Numbered from the stretch's first letter, positions 44,930 to 54,712 are shown. The stretch is 64,000 nt of DNA from Streptococcus sp. LYSM12 (GCF_004569635.1 NZ_SPOZ01000014.1:1-64000); one strand, 5' to 3'. The notes: a model not told the origin generated them from the sequence alone. Translations and numbers: made by a program.

Positions 44930-45065
44930 CTTTTTCTCCTACATGTTTAAACTATAAAATCAAGGAAGTCGTCCTCCCTCCCCACCTTTATAGCTGGGAT
45001 AGTTGAACGTATTTATCAACGTTAGGTGAGCAGAAAGCGATTACGTTTCCTTTGCTCTTTACGGG

Positions 45066-45125
45066 CTTAGTATCTTAGTTTAATTGAACACAGCCTACGA
45101 GCTATGTAAAAAAAGAAGCATTTGC
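45066..45125 (+). repeat. dispersed repeat family B, degenerate copy
   Basis: TAGTATCTTAGTTTAATTGAACACAGCC, then a GTAAAAAAAG stretch, as in the 25-kb array units. The DNA on each side (44930-45065, 45126-45250) shows nothing I can name. Confidence 0.45.
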
Positions 45126-45250
45126 TAGACGAAACGTCTTCGAAAAAGGCATTTACTTACATATTAAGGCACCAATCTCATTGGTCGTAAACCTACCTGC
45201 TTCGATTGCTGGGTGCTAACGCTAGCCGGGGTCTCAAGTTGGCATTAACG

Positions 45251-45480
45251 AGTATTCATACTTAAAATAGCGAATTTTTAAACTAATTTTCAAGGGAAAG
45301 CGAACATAGTGAGCTAAAAGGCTACTTCCGCCGTAGTGGTATCCCCGGCAATAAATACCTTGTGGCTGAGGGCGGGATTTTCAAAACCTTTAGCTCGAAA
45401 ATTAGGAATGAAACTCCGTATCCGTCCGCACAACTTGAGGAAGTAGTAAGAAATGCTAATGTTGATTTTAAATGAGTATC
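45251..45480 (+). pseudogene. dispersed repeat family D, coding-like gene fragment
   Basis: Frame from about 45299: ELKGYFRRSGIPGNKYLVAE, on through FKTFSSKIRNETPYPSAQLE, ending NANVDFK at a TGA, about 60 codons after a stop. The composition is protein-like but there is no start. An inverted, frame-broken copy lies at 412-665. It looks like the C-terminal end of an unrecognised gene that has been copied around the chromosome. Confidence 0.45.
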
Positions 45481-45516
45481 AGTACTATCTCACTCCCATT
45501 ATACCGCTTTTCCCAT

Positions 45517-45556
45517 AAAAAAACCAACAGACTCGAGTTTCTGCTGGCTTTTTTAT
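45517..45556 (-). terminator. rpmH terminator
   Basis: Minus-strand stem CCAGCAGA / TCTGTTGG followed by a run of T, starting 16 nt after the rpmH stop. Confidence 0.8.
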
Positions 45557-45563
45557 CATTTTA

Positions 45564-45701
45564 TTATGCCACTGCAAGCACTTTGCGTCCTTTACGACGA
45601 CGAGCTGCTAACACGCGACGGCCGTTCTTAGTTGACATACGGTTACGGAATCCGTGTTTGCGTGCGCGACGAATTTTACTTGGTTGAAAAGTACGTTTCA
45701 C
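45564..45701 (-). CDS. rpmH: 50S ribosomal protein L34
   Basis: 45 residues, highly basic, containing [20 protein letters not shown] and [19 protein letters not shown]. It starts with GTG at 45701 (GGAGG upstream; no in-frame ATG) and ends VLAVA, one residue longer than the usual 44. It has its own promoter and terminator. It lies downstream of rnpA-yidC-jag, the streptococcal arrangement. Confidence 0.95.
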   Translation of the reverse strand: MKRTFQPSKIRRARKHGFRNRMSTKNGRRVLAARRRKGRKVLAVA

Positions 45702-45774
45702 GATGAATACCTCCTCATAGATTTTGTATTCGTTTAGCCGGCTAGTTTTGATCAGTTACTAAACATACCTTACT

Positions 45775-45803
45775 ATTCTATCTGATTCTTTCTGCTTTGT
45801 CAA
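45775..45803 (-). promoter_or_regulatory. rpmH promoter
   Basis: TTGACA (45798-45803), 17-nt spacer, TAGAAT (45775-45780) on the minus strand, with a leader of about 65 nt. The DNA from 45804 to 46060 has no supported gene; an 8-codon frame with a good ribosome site at about 45898 is noted only. Confidence 0.8.
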
Positions 45804-46065
45804 GCTATACTCGTCCAGAAACCACGACAAAGGCAGGAAATATCTCTTTTCTCTTTACAGATTAGAGCCATTTTTGAACATGTTTTTCACCTCCCGTATG
45901 GCTTCTAACTGACTCGTTTTTCCTCGATAGTAGGCTAAAAATGTTCATTTTACAGGCTATTTTGCTTTTTAGCAGTAGATACTTGTTGTCTTGGAAATAA
46001 CAGAAAGCATTCGTCTAACAAGTCCGAAATTAAATCATTTGCCAAATACTACAGAAAATTTTTTC

Positions 46066-46098
46066 AAGAAAAAACCAGAGGATGCGCTCCTCTGGTCT
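46066..46098 (-). terminator. terminator of the rnpA-yidC-jag operon
   Basis: ACCAGAGGA / TCCTCTGGT with a 5-nt loop and TTTTTTCTT after it on the minus strand. It lies 310 nt past the jag stop, with MITE M16 in between. Confidence 0.8.
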
Positions 46099-46289
46099 TT
46101 TCAAGGCTGATACCTAAGCTCAAGCTCCACTCTCTTGACTGCCCTCTGTTTTAACTTAGAGTCCTCAATTTCGCCAAGCTTTCGATTGAACTACATCAAA
46201 CCGTTTCAACTCTAAACCCGACCCGACAAGGTTGGGATAAAAATCCCAACCTCAACAGTGCGTAAGATGAATTTATAATGTTTGGATTT

Positions 46290-46395
46290 TATAGTTATTT
46301 AGCTTATCTTTTATTCCTTCGTTCACTCGCTTTGTCGTACTCTAGTACGGCCTGCAGCTCCTTGCCTAGTACTAAAATCAAACGAAAAGACTATA
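46290..46395 (-). repeat. TA-flanked MITE, short form, copy M16, between jag and its terminator
   Basis: A 106-bp reverse copy, TATAGTTATTTAGC to ACGAAAAGACTATA, 12 nt after the jag stop. Confidence 0.88.
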
Positions 46396-46407
46396 TTTTG
46401 ATGAACA

Positions 46408-47367
46408 CTAATCATTTTTTCCTTCAATATCAACTACCACATAACGATTTGGTTCACTGCCCTCTGAATAACTAGTCAAGCCATCCATTTTTGAAATGAT
46501 CCGGTGGATAATTTTACGTTCACTGCTAGACATTGGATCTGTATGATAGGCTTCTTGCTCCTCAAGCACTCGCTCAGCAAGTTTTTGAGCATAGCCTTGT
46601 AAGACTTCAGCACGATGTTCTACATAATCGTTGACGTTAATAGTCACGTAGAAATTACGCTCGTAACGATTGTAAAGGAAATTTTGAGCTAATAGTTGCA
46701 AGGATTTCAAAACCTTTCCATGGTAGCCAATGACGCGTCCAGGTTCATCGGTATCCACTTGAAGATTGATGGTACGGCGATTATGTGTGGTTTCAATCCG
46801 TGCCTCCACATCCATATCATCTAAAATATCTTGGATGTAAGCAGATACTTCGGTCACCACCTGATCAATATCATATTGTTGCTCAATCTTAATATCTAAA
46901 TCATCAAATGATTCTACTTTAGCTCCCCCAACTTCGGTCCCTGCTGTCATATCTTCATCTTTCATAATCTCGATACGACCTGTCTCAGCTAGAATAGTCT
47001 TTGCATCTTTCTTATTTTGTAAGATTTTAGCTTTCACCGTATCTTCTAACTGCTGACCAGTTTTTTCAAATTCTTTAACTGCTGCGACAACCTTTCCAAG
47101 GTCAATCGTTGCTTCAGAAACACTTTTAACGGGTTCATTGAGACTATTTACTTCATTTGGAACGCCACGCACTGCTTTTTGATTCGCTTTTACAACCGTC
47201 GTTTCATCGATGACATCGATATCTACTTGAGCAGGCTTTTTACCAAATCCTAAGAATCCTTTTTTCTCACGTGCAAGCACTGTAATATGCGCTCTCTTAC
47301 GAGGAATATTTAATTCCAAAAGTCCATTCTGGATTGCTTCTTCTACTGTTGCTCCTACAAACTTCAT
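46408..47367 (-). CDS. jag: Jag / KhpB RNA-binding protein
   Basis: 319 residues. A Jag-N domain covers about 1-50 (GATVEEAIQNGL, KKGFLGFGKKPA), a variable acidic linker lies in the middle, a KH domain carries GRVIGYHGKVLKSLQ, and an R3H domain the SSSERKIIHR helix. With KhpA it forms an RNA-binding pair that affects cell elongation and division in pneumococcus. It starts 18 nt after yidC. Confidence 0.94.
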   Translation of the reverse strand: MKFVGATVEEAIQNGLLELNIPRKRAHITVLAREKKGFLGFGKKPAQVDIDVIDETTVVKANQKAVRGVPNEVNSLNEPVKSVSEATIDLGKVVAAVKEFEKTGQQLEDTVKAKILQNKKDAKTILAETGRIEIMKDEDMTAGTEVGGAKVESFDDLDIKIEQQYDIDQVVTEVSAYIQDILDDMDVEARIETTHNRRTINLQVDTDEPGRVIGYHGKVLKSLQLLAQNFLYNRYERNFYVTINVNDYVEHRAEVLQGYAQKLAERVLEEQEAYHTDPMSSSERKIIHRIISKMDGLTSYSEGSEPNRYVVVDIEGKND

Positions 47368-47385
47368 CTTTTATCTCCTAATATC

Positions 47386-48198
47386 CTATTTTTTTCTCCG
47401 AGCCTTTTTCTGAGCTTTTCGGATCTTTGCCTGACGCTCCCGCTCCGCCTCCATCTTAGCCTCACGCTCCGCAATGATTTTAAAAGGATTGTTCAATGCT
47501 AAGATTTGGAAGACTTGATAGGCGTTTGATACAGTCCAGTAGAGGGTAACTCCACTCGCTGCCGAAAGGGCAAACAATAAAATCATAAGCGGCATAGCAA
47601 ACATCATGACTGTCATCGCACTATTGCGTTCTAGCGCAGCCTTATTGCTCAACCACATGCTCAAGAACGTGAAACCAGTAGCTAGAATAGGCAAGATATA
47701 GTAAGGATCTGTATCCCCAAGATTCAACCAAAGGAAATGCCCAACCCGCAAATCTGGTACCCTCGTCAAGGCTTGATAGAGAGCTAGCAAGATTGGCATC
47801 TGAATAAAGACTGGCATCATGGATGCAGACATCTTAACATCATTGTCCTTATAGAGCTTACGTGTTGCTTCTGTCAGCAACTGTCTGCTCTCCAAATCTT
47901 TTCCTGGATACTGCTCTTGCAAGGAGCGTAATTGAGGTTGCAATTCTTGCATTTTCCGAGATGAGGTCATCTGTAGCTGGAAAAGCGGCAAGAGAAGAGT
48001 CCGAACTAAGATAGTAAAGAGAATAATCCCTACTCCCAGTTGTCCATTGATAGACAATAGTTTGATGATACTTGCAAACCAATAAATCAATCGTTCCCAA
48101 GCATCTGTCGATTGGCTGGTCACATCTCCCCTACCACAAGCCGTCAGTAAAAGCAAGGATAAGGTGAGCAGACTAGCCCACTTAACTTTCTTTTTCAA
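47386..48198 (-). CDS. yidC: membrane protein insertase YidC (lipoprotein form)
   Basis: 270 residues from a TTG at 48198, chosen because AGGAAGG lies about 8 nt upstream; a GTG at 48207 is the alternative. Lipoprotein signal with lipobox LLTAC, then five membrane segments and a basic tail ([13 protein letters not shown]). It inserts proteins into the membrane with or without SecYEG. It overlaps rnpA by 17 nt. Confidence 0.94.
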   Translation of the reverse strand: MKKKVKWASLLTLSLLLLTACGRGDVTSQSTDAWERLIYWFASIIKLLSINGQLGVGIILFTILVRTLLLPLFQLQMTSSRKMQELQPQLRSLQEQYPGKDLESRQLLTEATRKLYKDNDVKMSASMMPVFIQMPILLALYQALTRVPDLRVGHFLWLNLGDTDPYYILPILATGFTFLSMWLSNKAALERNSAMTVMMFAMPLMILLFALSAASGVTLYWTVSNAYQVFQILALNNPFKIIAEREAKMEAERERQAKIRKAQKKARRKK

Positions 48199-48541
48199 AA
48201 GGAACACCTTCCTGGTATAATTTAGCTAGTTTTAAAACATGCAGAAGATTTTGCTTAATTTCTTGATAGGACAACTCCTCAACCCCTTTACGGGCAATGA
48301 CTACAAAATCATCTGTCACTAGATAAGGAGCACACTCCATCAAAACATGCCGAATTTTACGTTTGATTCCATTACGCGTCACTGCATTTCCTAATTTTTT
48401 ACTGACAGATAAACCTACTCGGAAATGCGTTTGCTCCTTAGCCAATCGATAGATTACAAACTTCCGGTTGGCTATATTTTTGCCCTGTGTAAAAATATCG
48501 TTAAAATCACGTTCACGCTTCACACGATACGTTTTCTTCAA
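48182..48541 (-). CDS. rnpA: ribonuclease P protein component
   Basis: 119 residues, basic. The RNR-like motif region [17 protein letters not shown] is conserved. With the RNase P RNA it matures tRNA 5' ends. First gene of the rnpA-yidC-jag operon with a clear promoter. Confidence 0.96.
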   Translation of the reverse strand: MKKTYRVKRERDFNDIFTQGKNIANRKFVIYRLAKEQTHFRVGLSVSKKLGNAVTRNGIKRKIRHVLMECAPYLVTDDFVVIARKGVEELSYQEIKQNLLHVLKLAKLYQEGVPFEKES

Positions 48542-48571
48542 AATCTAACTCCATCTTTCAAAATTACTTCC

Positions 48572-48599
48572 ATTATACCATATTTTTCAAAAAAGCCAA
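48572..48599 (-). promoter_or_regulatory. promoter of rnpA-yidC-jag
   Basis: TTGGCT (48594-48599), 16-nt spacer, TATAAT (48572-48577) on the minus strand. Between here and 49005 I see no gene; there is only a small palindrome AAAAACGTACGTTTTT near 48967. Confidence 0.7.
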
Positions 48600-49005
48600 T
48601 AAACTGCCTAGTTATGCAGGTCAATTCCTAACATTTTAGCTTTTGAAGAGCTATCTAAAAACGTATTCCTGTAACAAAACAAGATATACTCTATAAAAGT
48701 CAAACGCTGACTAGCACGGAAACTGAACGTGGAACGGAAGTACAGCAAGCTAATCTACGGATGAAAGAAGTTGTTTTTAACGAGTATAACAGGCGTTCCT
48801 ACGCTTGCCATGAGTATGTTGATGTTCGATTTTCCCTATAACAAATGCCGGAAAGTACCCGTTCCAAACCTTTCGTTATGAGCCACAATCTTTTTACGTT
48901 AGGCCTCCTTATAAAGAAACAAGGTACTATGTCCCAGTTTTTAGAACATAAGGAATATAAAATGTTAAAAACGTACGTTTTTCCTAAGATTGAACCCATT
49001 TTAGA

Positions 49006-49034
49006 TTGACGAATGATAAGGAATATAATATAAT
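49006..49034 (+). promoter_or_regulatory. promoter of the DUF4352-like lipoprotein gene
   Basis: TTGACG (49006-49011), 17-nt spacer, TATAAT (49029-49034), 30 nt before the ATG at 49064. Confidence 0.8.
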
Positions 49035-49063
49035 AATATAGAAGAAGTAAAGGAGATTTACAA

Positions 49064-50245
49064 ATGAAAAAGATGTTTACTTATGTTTCGTTAGTCCTAG
49101 CTACATCTGTGCTAGCAGCCTGTGGCTCAGGTACCAAACCGTCGACAGACGGTGAGTCTGGTGGTAATGGTGCCGTTGAAATTCGAGTAAAGGACGGAAT
49201 GTATGTCCTGCCATCTGATGAATCCCCAGATAATCACTACTTGGCCTTGAATATCGAGATAAAAAACAAGGGTACTAAAAAATTAGAAATTTCAAAGACA
49301 GATATAACGCTTTATAACTCTGATGATGAAAAAACAGAGTCATTAAACGTTTACGATTCCAATGATAAGTTTAAAACTCTTAGTTTTGAAAGCCTATCTG
49401 AAGGAAAAATAACAACAGGCTATGTTGTTTTTGAAGTAGACTCTAAGGAAGAAAGCTATGAAATGCACTACTCTCCTTTTGCTTACGATTTAGAAAAGAA
49501 AGACACTAAAGATATAACGATTAAAATCGACCCCTCTAAATATCCTGATGAGAAAGAAAAAGTTGCCGAGCTCGCAAAAGAATACATTACTAGTGTATTT
49601 TTAAACGGAGAAGCAACCGGTGGTACTAGCAATGTAAGTGCTAATTCCACTAAGCCAGAGATTATTTCCTTGGGTTCCTCTAATGAAAAGGATAAAGAAA
49701 ATAAAAAAGATAAAGACATTTCGGAGGAGCAATCTGAGTCTGGCTTTGCGTTAGCAAATGATGTAGAAAAAGAACGCAATGAATTTACAAAAACCTTTAT
49801 AGATAAGTTTGGCCGTGAGTTTATGAACTATCAGCCATCCGAAGCAGAACTTCGTACCTTTGTAGAAGCTTATATCAAAGCAAACGCAAAACGCGCTAAG
49901 ATAACCTATACAGTGAAAGAGTTTTTCCCAGATAGCGCCGTCATCTACATCCGTCCTGAAACGATTGGATTAGAAAATGTGAAGACCTATGATTTAGTTT
50001 CTAAATTTGCTCAAGATCATGCGAACGAATACAATAACTATAGTGACGCTCTTAAAGCAGCTGAAAAATATCTACTCGAACAGATTCCAAGTCAGCTGGA
50101 TTCAACACCATTAGTGACGAATGACATGAGTGATCGCAATGGTTTCCGCTTAAAATTGACCAATAAAAAAGGCCAATGGACTGTGGACACTTCAGACTAC
50201 GAATATGATAGTATTTCCGAAGCTTTCCGCGGTGGATTATACTAA
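49064..50245 (+). CDS. lipoprotein with DUF4352-like and DUF5105-like domains
   Basis: 393 residues. Lipobox LAAC with cysteine near residue 20. An N-terminal beta-rich domain (about 35-165) has the DUF4352/immunoglobulin-like pattern (YLALNIEIKNKGTKKLEISK). A Lys/Glu-rich linker covers about 205-230. The C-terminal domain (about 235-393) resembles DUF5105 streptococcal lipoproteins. It is held outside the membrane; function unknown. It stands alone with its own promoter and terminator. Confidence 0.8.
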   Translation: MKKMFTYVSLVLATSVLAACGSGTKPSTDGESGGNGAVEIRVKDGMYVLPSDESPDNHYLALNIEIKNKGTKKLEISKTDITLYNSDDEKTESLNVYDSNDKFKTLSFESLSEGKITTGYVVFEVDSKEESYEMHYSPFAYDLEKKDTKDITIKIDPSKYPDEKEKVAELAKEYITSVFLNGEATGGTSNVSANSTKPEIISLGSSNEKDKENKKDKDISEEQSESGFALANDVEKERNEFTKTFIDKFGREFMNYQPSEAELRTFVEAYIKANAKRAKITYTVKEFFPDSAVIYIRPETIGLENVKTYDLVSKFAQDHANEYNNYSDALKAAEKYLLEQIPSQLDSTPLVTNDMSDRNGFRLKLTNKKGQWTVDTSDYEYDSISEAFRGGLY

Positions 50246-50323
50246 GAAGTTGAAAACCAATGAAGCTCTATAAAAGATAGCCAACCATACTCCACTCTAA
50301 AACTTGAAACCAAAAACAATCAC

Positions 50324-50364
50324 ATACTTATTTCCTATCTAATGCAGGAAATAAGTATTTTCAT
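50324..50364 (+). terminator. terminator after the lipoprotein gene
   Basis: A 13-bp stem, ATACTTATTTCCT / AGGAAATAAGTAT, 9-nt loop, then a T-rich tail. Confidence 0.82.
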
Positions 50365-50422
50365 TTCTGCTCAATGCTCTTCTTGATTTAAGGAAAGCTC
50401 AACTATTTTGAAAAAAGTGTGG

Positions 50423-50529
50423 TATAGCCGTTTCGTTTATTGTTAGTACTAGGCAACGAGTCGCAGGTAGTACTGGAGTACAGCAAGACGAGTGAACGAA
50501 GTAATAAAAATATAAACGAAATGACTATA
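50423..50529 (+). repeat. TA-flanked MITE, hybrid form, copy M17
   Basis: 107 bp whose ends match the long form (TATAGCCGTTTCGTTTATT, AAATATAAACGAAATGACTATA) but which lacks the hairpin insert and joins GGTAGT directly to ACTGGAGTAC of the short form. It is intermediate between the two types. Confidence 0.88.
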
Positions 50530-50572
50530 ACACCCCAAAAGTTAGATAGAAAAAATCTAACTTTTGGGGTGT
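50530..50572. repeat. 17-bp perfect inverted repeat abutting MITE M17, insertion-sequence-end-like
   Basis: ACACCCCAAAAGTTAGA (50530-50546) and its exact inverse (50556-50572), 9-nt loop. CCCCAAAAGTTAGA ends occur on IS3-family elements, so this may be two IS ends brought together. There is no T-run for a terminator. A second stem (50619-50632 with 50644-50656) follows. The gap has no gene. Confidence 0.5.
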
Positions 50573-50767
50573 CTATCACAATTTTCTTCAGCTTTTTTAT
50601 TCTCTTTGAGAAAGAAAAACTCTTAGAAACTGCACCAAATCAACAGTTCTAAGAGTAGAGTTTATATAAAGTTTATCTCAAATTTCGATTTTTCAGTTGT
50701 TTATTCAGTTTGTCGTCAGGATATTGACACAAACTCTGAAAAGCAGCTCTGGGATTATTGCCAGTCT

Positions 50768-50960
50768 TGTCAAACGCCCTTGTATCTTGATGAATTGAAC
50801 GTGGGCTACGAGCTGTCCAAAAAAGTTAAATACGCCTAGAAGTCCATGCTGCTTCGGTGTGTTTCCTATTTTTGCTTTGCTCGCTTCAACAGTCTAAAAA
50901 GACTGTTGAAGATGGGAGATAAAACGAGTGAAACTCGTGTCTAATGCCCTTGTATCTTGT
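50768..50960 (+). repeat. dispersed repeat family B copy reaching the gltX stop
   Basis: CGCCCTTGTATCTTGATGAA at 50770 recurs as GCCCTTGTATCTTGTGTAAC at 50945, where it forms the last codons of gltX. Between them are a CTTCAACAGTC/GACTGTTGAAG stem and TTTCCTATTTT as in the 25-kb array. Confidence 0.5.
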
Positions 50961-52401
50961 GTAACATGTTATCCAAGTGTTGGATAGATTTTTCACGGCC
51001 GAGTAGGTAGATAGTGTCCGGCAATTCTGGTCCATGCATTTCACCTGAAACGGCAATACGAATTGGCATGAAGAGATTTTTCCCTTTGATACCCGTTTCT
51101 TTCTGAACTGCCTTGATTTGTGGGAAGATGTTTTCAGACTTGAAATCTTCATCAGACATGGCCTCTAATTTTTCCTTGAAAGCAGCGAGAACCGTTGGCA
51201 CAGTTTCACCTGCCATGACTTCTTTTTCAACCTCTGTCAAGGCTGGGAAATCATCAAAGAACAAATCTGTCAACGGTACAATCTCATCGACTGACCTCAT
51301 TTGTGGCTTGTAAAGCTCCACCAGTTTTTCAGCCTTATCTGTCAAACGACCTGCTTCTTCTAGGTAAGGTTTTGCCATTTCAAAAATCGTTTCAAAGTCT
51401 GCATTTTTGATATACTCATTGCTCATCCAATCGAGTTTCTTAGAATCAAAAGAAGCTGGAGACTTGCTCAAACGGCTTTCATCAAATAAACGAATAATTT
51501 CTTCCTTAGAGAAGAGTTCCTCTTCACCCCCTGGTGTCCAACCAAGCAAAGTGACAAAATTAAAAATAGCTTCTGGCAAATAACCTTTTTTCCGATAGGC
51601 CTCAATGGACATTGTATTTGGGTCACGTTTCGACAGCTTTTTACCTGTCCCAGCATTGATAATCAAGGTCATATGACCAAACTCTGGTGCTTCCCAACCA
51701 AGAGCTTCATAGACCATGAGCTGTTTTGGAGTATTCGCAATGTGGTCATCCCCACGGATAACATGAGAAATTTCCATCAAATGGTCATCGATCACCACAG
51801 CAAAGTTATAGGTCGGATAGCCGTCTTTCTTCTGAATAACCCAGTCACCACCGATATTGCCACCTTCAAATTCAATCTCGCCCTTTACCATATCCGTCCA
51901 CTTGTAGATACCCGCTTCATTAACCGCCAAACGAACAGTCGGAATAATTCCCGCAGCCTCGCGCTCTGCGATATAGGCTGCCTTTTCTTCGTTTGACATA
52001 TCGAGGTATTCATTGATATAGCGCGGTGTTTCACCAGCTGCCTCTTGGCGCTCACGCTCTGCTGCCAATTCTTCTTCTGTCACATATGACTTGTAGGCCA
52101 AGCCTTTTTCCAAGAGCTCATCGACATACTTTTGATAGATTGCAAGACGTTCTGATTGGCGGTATTGAGCATGGGTTTCTGGACTTTCATCCCAGTCAAT
52201 TCCTAACCAGCGTAGATTTTCAAGCTGCGAACGCTCACCATCTTCAATATGACGTTTGCGGTCAGTATCTTCAATCCGAATGATAAAAGCTCCGCCATGA
52301 TGGCGTGCAAAAAGATAATTAAATAAGGCTGTACGAGTATTCCCAATATGTAGAAATCCCGTTGGACTTGGTGCATAGCGCACACGAATCGTTTTTGTCA
52401 T
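50941..52401 (-). CDS. gltX: glutamate--tRNA ligase
   Basis: 486 residues, class I synthetase. The HIGH motif appears as [10 protein letters not shown] (residues 18-21) and KMSKS as GKKLSKRDP. It charges tRNA(Glu) and, in streptococci, also tRNA(Gln) for amidotransferase. Single gene with a -10 TATAAT at 52438-52443. Its last codons fall within repeat family B. Confidence 0.96.
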   Translation of the reverse strand: MTKTIRVRYAPSPTGFLHIGNTRTALFNYLFARHHGGAFIIRIEDTDRKRHIEDGERSQLENLRWLGIDWDESPETHAQYRQSERLAIYQKYVDELLEKGLAYKSYVTEEELAAERERQEAAGETPRYINEYLDMSNEEKAAYIAEREAAGIIPTVRLAVNEAGIYKWTDMVKGEIEFEGGNIGGDWVIQKKDGYPTYNFAVVIDDHLMEISHVIRGDDHIANTPKQLMVYEALGWEAPEFGHMTLIINAGTGKKLSKRDPNTMSIEAYRKKGYLPEAIFNFVTLLGWTPGGEEELFSKEEIIRLFDESRLSKSPASFDSKKLDWMSNEYIKNADFETIFEMAKPYLEEAGRLTDKAEKLVELYKPQMRSVDEIVPLTDLFFDDFPALTEVEKEVMAGETVPTVLAAFKEKLEAMSDEDFKSENIFPQIKAVQKETGIKGKNLFMPIRIAVSGEMHGPELPDTIYLLGREKSIQHLDNMLHKIQGH

Positions 52402-52461
52402 TTACAATACTCTCCTTGTCAACATTCACTAGCTCCTATTATAGCACATATCCCTCGCTTT

Positions 52462-52492
52462 AAACCAAAAAATCAGCCACAAGCGCTGATTT
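52462..52492 (-). terminator. terminator of the LytTR/LiaF-like operon
   Basis: AAATCAGC / GCTGATTT with T-run on the minus strand, just past the stop at 52494. Confidence 0.75.
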
Positions 52493-52493
52493 A

Positions 52494-53174
52494 TTACGAG
52501 CTGACAATGACAAGGTTGGAAAATGCCAAATCTGCTTTGACCACAAGCTTCTTTTCAAATACTGTAGGCTGAGATGCTTGCTGAATGGTACTGAATGCCT
52601 TATCCGCCTTGACCTGAACCAACCATGTTTCTGGTACATAAAGGTGAATCGTTGAAAAGGCTGCATCTACTTCAAAGGTTGCTTCTTCACCAGCCATAAC
52701 AGTATGATTAAAATAAATGGTCGCATTCCCAAAGGCTGCATCAACATTTCCATACGTAAAATGTGTATCATGAATATAGCGGGTTGAACTACCAAAGGCG
52801 ATATTATTCTCATCTTCTACCCAGGCACTTTTCCCAGTTGATTTGGATTTCAAATGAGTAAATAAACGGATATCTCCCTGCTTTGGCTTTAAGAGAATGC
52901 TAACACCAAGATAGGCTAATATAGCACCCATAACGACCGTTTTCGTATCCACTGCCAAAAAATGGTACTGCTTGTTCAGCAAGATAAAAAGTCCTGTACC
53001 AAAAAAGAAACTCCCATGCAATCTTTTTTGGATCAGATTATTTACTAAGCCTGCTGCGAATGCCAGAATAAAAGCCAGCTTCCATATAGTTACATCAATC
53101 CGTAGCAAATAATTTTGGAACAAGACCAAACCAGACAAGACCAACAAGCCAATTCCCAATACATACTTTTTCAT
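52494..53174 (-). CDS. LiaF-like membrane protein
   Basis: 226 residues. Four membrane segments in the first 110 residues, then a beta-rich cytoplasmic domain like the LiaF/DUF2154 C-terminus, with repeated short blocks (VDAAFGNATIYF, VDAAFSTIHLYV, ADKAFSTIQ, ADLAFSNLVIV). Co-transcribed 4 nt after the LytTR gene. It probably senses envelope stress or holds the regulator in check, by analogy with LiaF. Confidence 0.75.
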   Translation of the reverse strand: MKKYVLGIGLLVLSGLVLFQNYLLRIDVTIWKLAFILAFAAGLVNNLIQKRLHGSFFFGTGLFILLNKQYHFLAVDTKTVVMGAILAYLGVSILLKPKQGDIRLFTHLKSKSTGKSAWVEDENNIAFGSSTRYIHDTHFTYGNVDAAFGNATIYFNHTVMAGEEATFEVDAAFSTIHLYVPETWLVQVKADKAFSTIQQASQPTVFEKKLVVKADLAFSNLVIVSS

Positions 53175-53178
53175 AAGA

Positions 53179-53625
53179 CTACCTCAACTCCTGCAATCTT
53201 TCTTTTAATAACTGATAATAGCGACGTGAAACATGGACTACCTTGTGCGTATCCGCAAAGCGAATCCGACTAGTCCCCGAAAAGGACTTATCCAGCGAAT
53301 ACACCGACCGAACATTTGCAATGCTGGACTTGGAAATCCTACAGAAGATTATCGGCAAGATTTCCTCCAACTCATACAATTTTAATCTGACCTCATAAGC
53401 GTCCGTCCTTGAATGAGCAAAAATCTTCCCACCGTCTGTCTCGAAAAATAAAATCTCCTCTAACCTAACAAAATATTCACTCGCATCCTTATAAAAAACC
53501 AAAGAGGGGTGCTTCACCTGGGACAAGAGCTGTTGCAACTGATGAACTTGATCCGTCAAACTAGCTGTCTTAATGATTACTTCCACATCGTCCAAGCTAT
53601 CATCCAGCTCAATCCGTATTTTCAT
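53179..53625 (-). CDS. LytTR-family DNA-binding regulator without receiver domain
   Basis: 148 residues. A short N-terminal part (about 1-45) is followed by a LytTR domain (about 50-145) with FFETDGGKIFAH, FCRISKSSIANVRSV and VSRRYYQLL. With no receiver domain it is unlikely to be controlled by a histidine kinase; the co-encoded membrane protein is the likely partner. Confidence 0.85.
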   Translation of the reverse strand: MKIRIELDDSLDDVEVIIKTASLTDQVHQLQQLLSQVKHPSLVFYKDASEYFVRLEEILFFETDGGKIFAHSRTDAYEVRLKLYELEEILPIIFCRISKSSIANVRSVYSLDKSFSGTSRIRFADTHKVVHVSRRYYQLLKERLQELR

Positions 53626-53651
53626 AATGCCCTCCTTGCTTTTCTACATGT

Positions 53652-53679
53652 ATTATAACAAGATTTCTTCCAAATACAA
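53652..53679 (-). promoter_or_regulatory. promoter of the LytTR/LiaF-like operon
   Basis: TTGTAT (53674-53679), 16-nt spacer, TATAAT (53652-53657) on the minus strand. From 53680 to 54085 I see no gene and only weak stems. Confidence 0.65.
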
Positions 53680-54085
53680 GTCCCTTTCAATGACTGGTTA
53701 CTTTTTAAGGCTAAGTGGTCATTCTGATGACCTGAAAGGAAAGTTCCCACAAAACCTCTTTCTTTTGAGCAACAGCTTCATACTCTTCAAACCAGATTAC
53801 TATAAAATATTTCCACAAAGAAAGTACACCCCCTAAAGGAAGTCTATCTGTAAGTAGATATAGCCTATAACCGTCGTCATTCTTTCTTGTACAGCCCTTA
53901 GCCCATGTTCATTTGGTTGATTTTTTAAAATGTTTCAATACACTTGGTTAAGCACATTATGAAATCAACCATTTTACAGTTAAATCAGAAACCTTATGTG
54001 TAACAGACATCAAAAAAGGACTTTTGAGCCTGAAAATGAGGAAATGGAGCCACTCAACCAATATATAGATACATCTAAACGAAGA

Positions 54086-54580
54086 TTACACAACTTCTGT
54101 CATACGTCCCGTATCAACATCATAGACGGCGCCAGAAATACCGATATCATCTGGAATCAACGGTGACTTGCGAAGCAAGTCCATATCTTCACGAACACTT
54201 TCTTCCACATCTGTAAAGGGTAAAAAGTCCTGATGTGATACATCTACACCGAATTTTTCTTGTAACTCTTCTTGAAAAACCTCATTTGTAAAGGTCTGGG
54301 CTCCACAATCCGTATGGTGTAAAACTACAATTTCCTGAGTCCCCAGCTGTTGCTCAGAAATAACGAGCGAGCGAATCATATCATCTGTGACGCGCCCTCC
54401 TGCATTCCGTAGGATATGAGCATCCCCAAGCGCCAGCCCCAGAGCTTGCGCCACATGCAAGCGCGAATCCATACAAGTCACAATCGCCACTTTAGTCTTA
54501 GGCTTCAAGGGCAAATGGTGCGTACCATGCAAATCAACATAGGCCTGATTAGCCTTCATAAAATTCTGAAAATAGGACAT
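54086..54580 (-). CDS. beta-class carbonic anhydrase
   Basis: 164 residues from the ATG at 54580 (GGAG). Zinc ligands and catalytic dyad lie in VTCMDSRLHV (Cys, Asp, Arg) and LHHTDCGAQ (His, Cys). It hydrates CO2 to bicarbonate. It follows radA, as in other streptococci. Confidence 0.93.
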   Translation of the reverse strand: MSYFQNFMKANQAYVDLHGTHHLPLKPKTKVAIVTCMDSRLHVAQALGLALGDAHILRNAGGRVTDDMIRSLVISEQQLGTQEIVVLHHTDCGAQTFTNEVFQEELQEKFGVDVSHQDFLPFTDVEESVREDMDLLRKSPLIPDDIGISGAVYDVDTGRMTEVV

Positions 54581-54712
54581 AAAAACTCCTTTCCTAAACA
54601 CCATGTTCCTTTCATACTAGGCTACCATGTTCCCAAGCTTTTGTCAGTGCTTAAGCTTTGAAAAGAGCGTTTCGCGCTGTTACTTCCGAATGTTTTGAGG
54701 TAGACATAATCA

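Noticed and set aside
45860-45900. 8-codon frame with a strong ribosome site (MFKNGSNL, minus strand)
   Set aside because: It lies upstream of the rpmH promoter with no associated promoter of its own. Too short to support as a gene.
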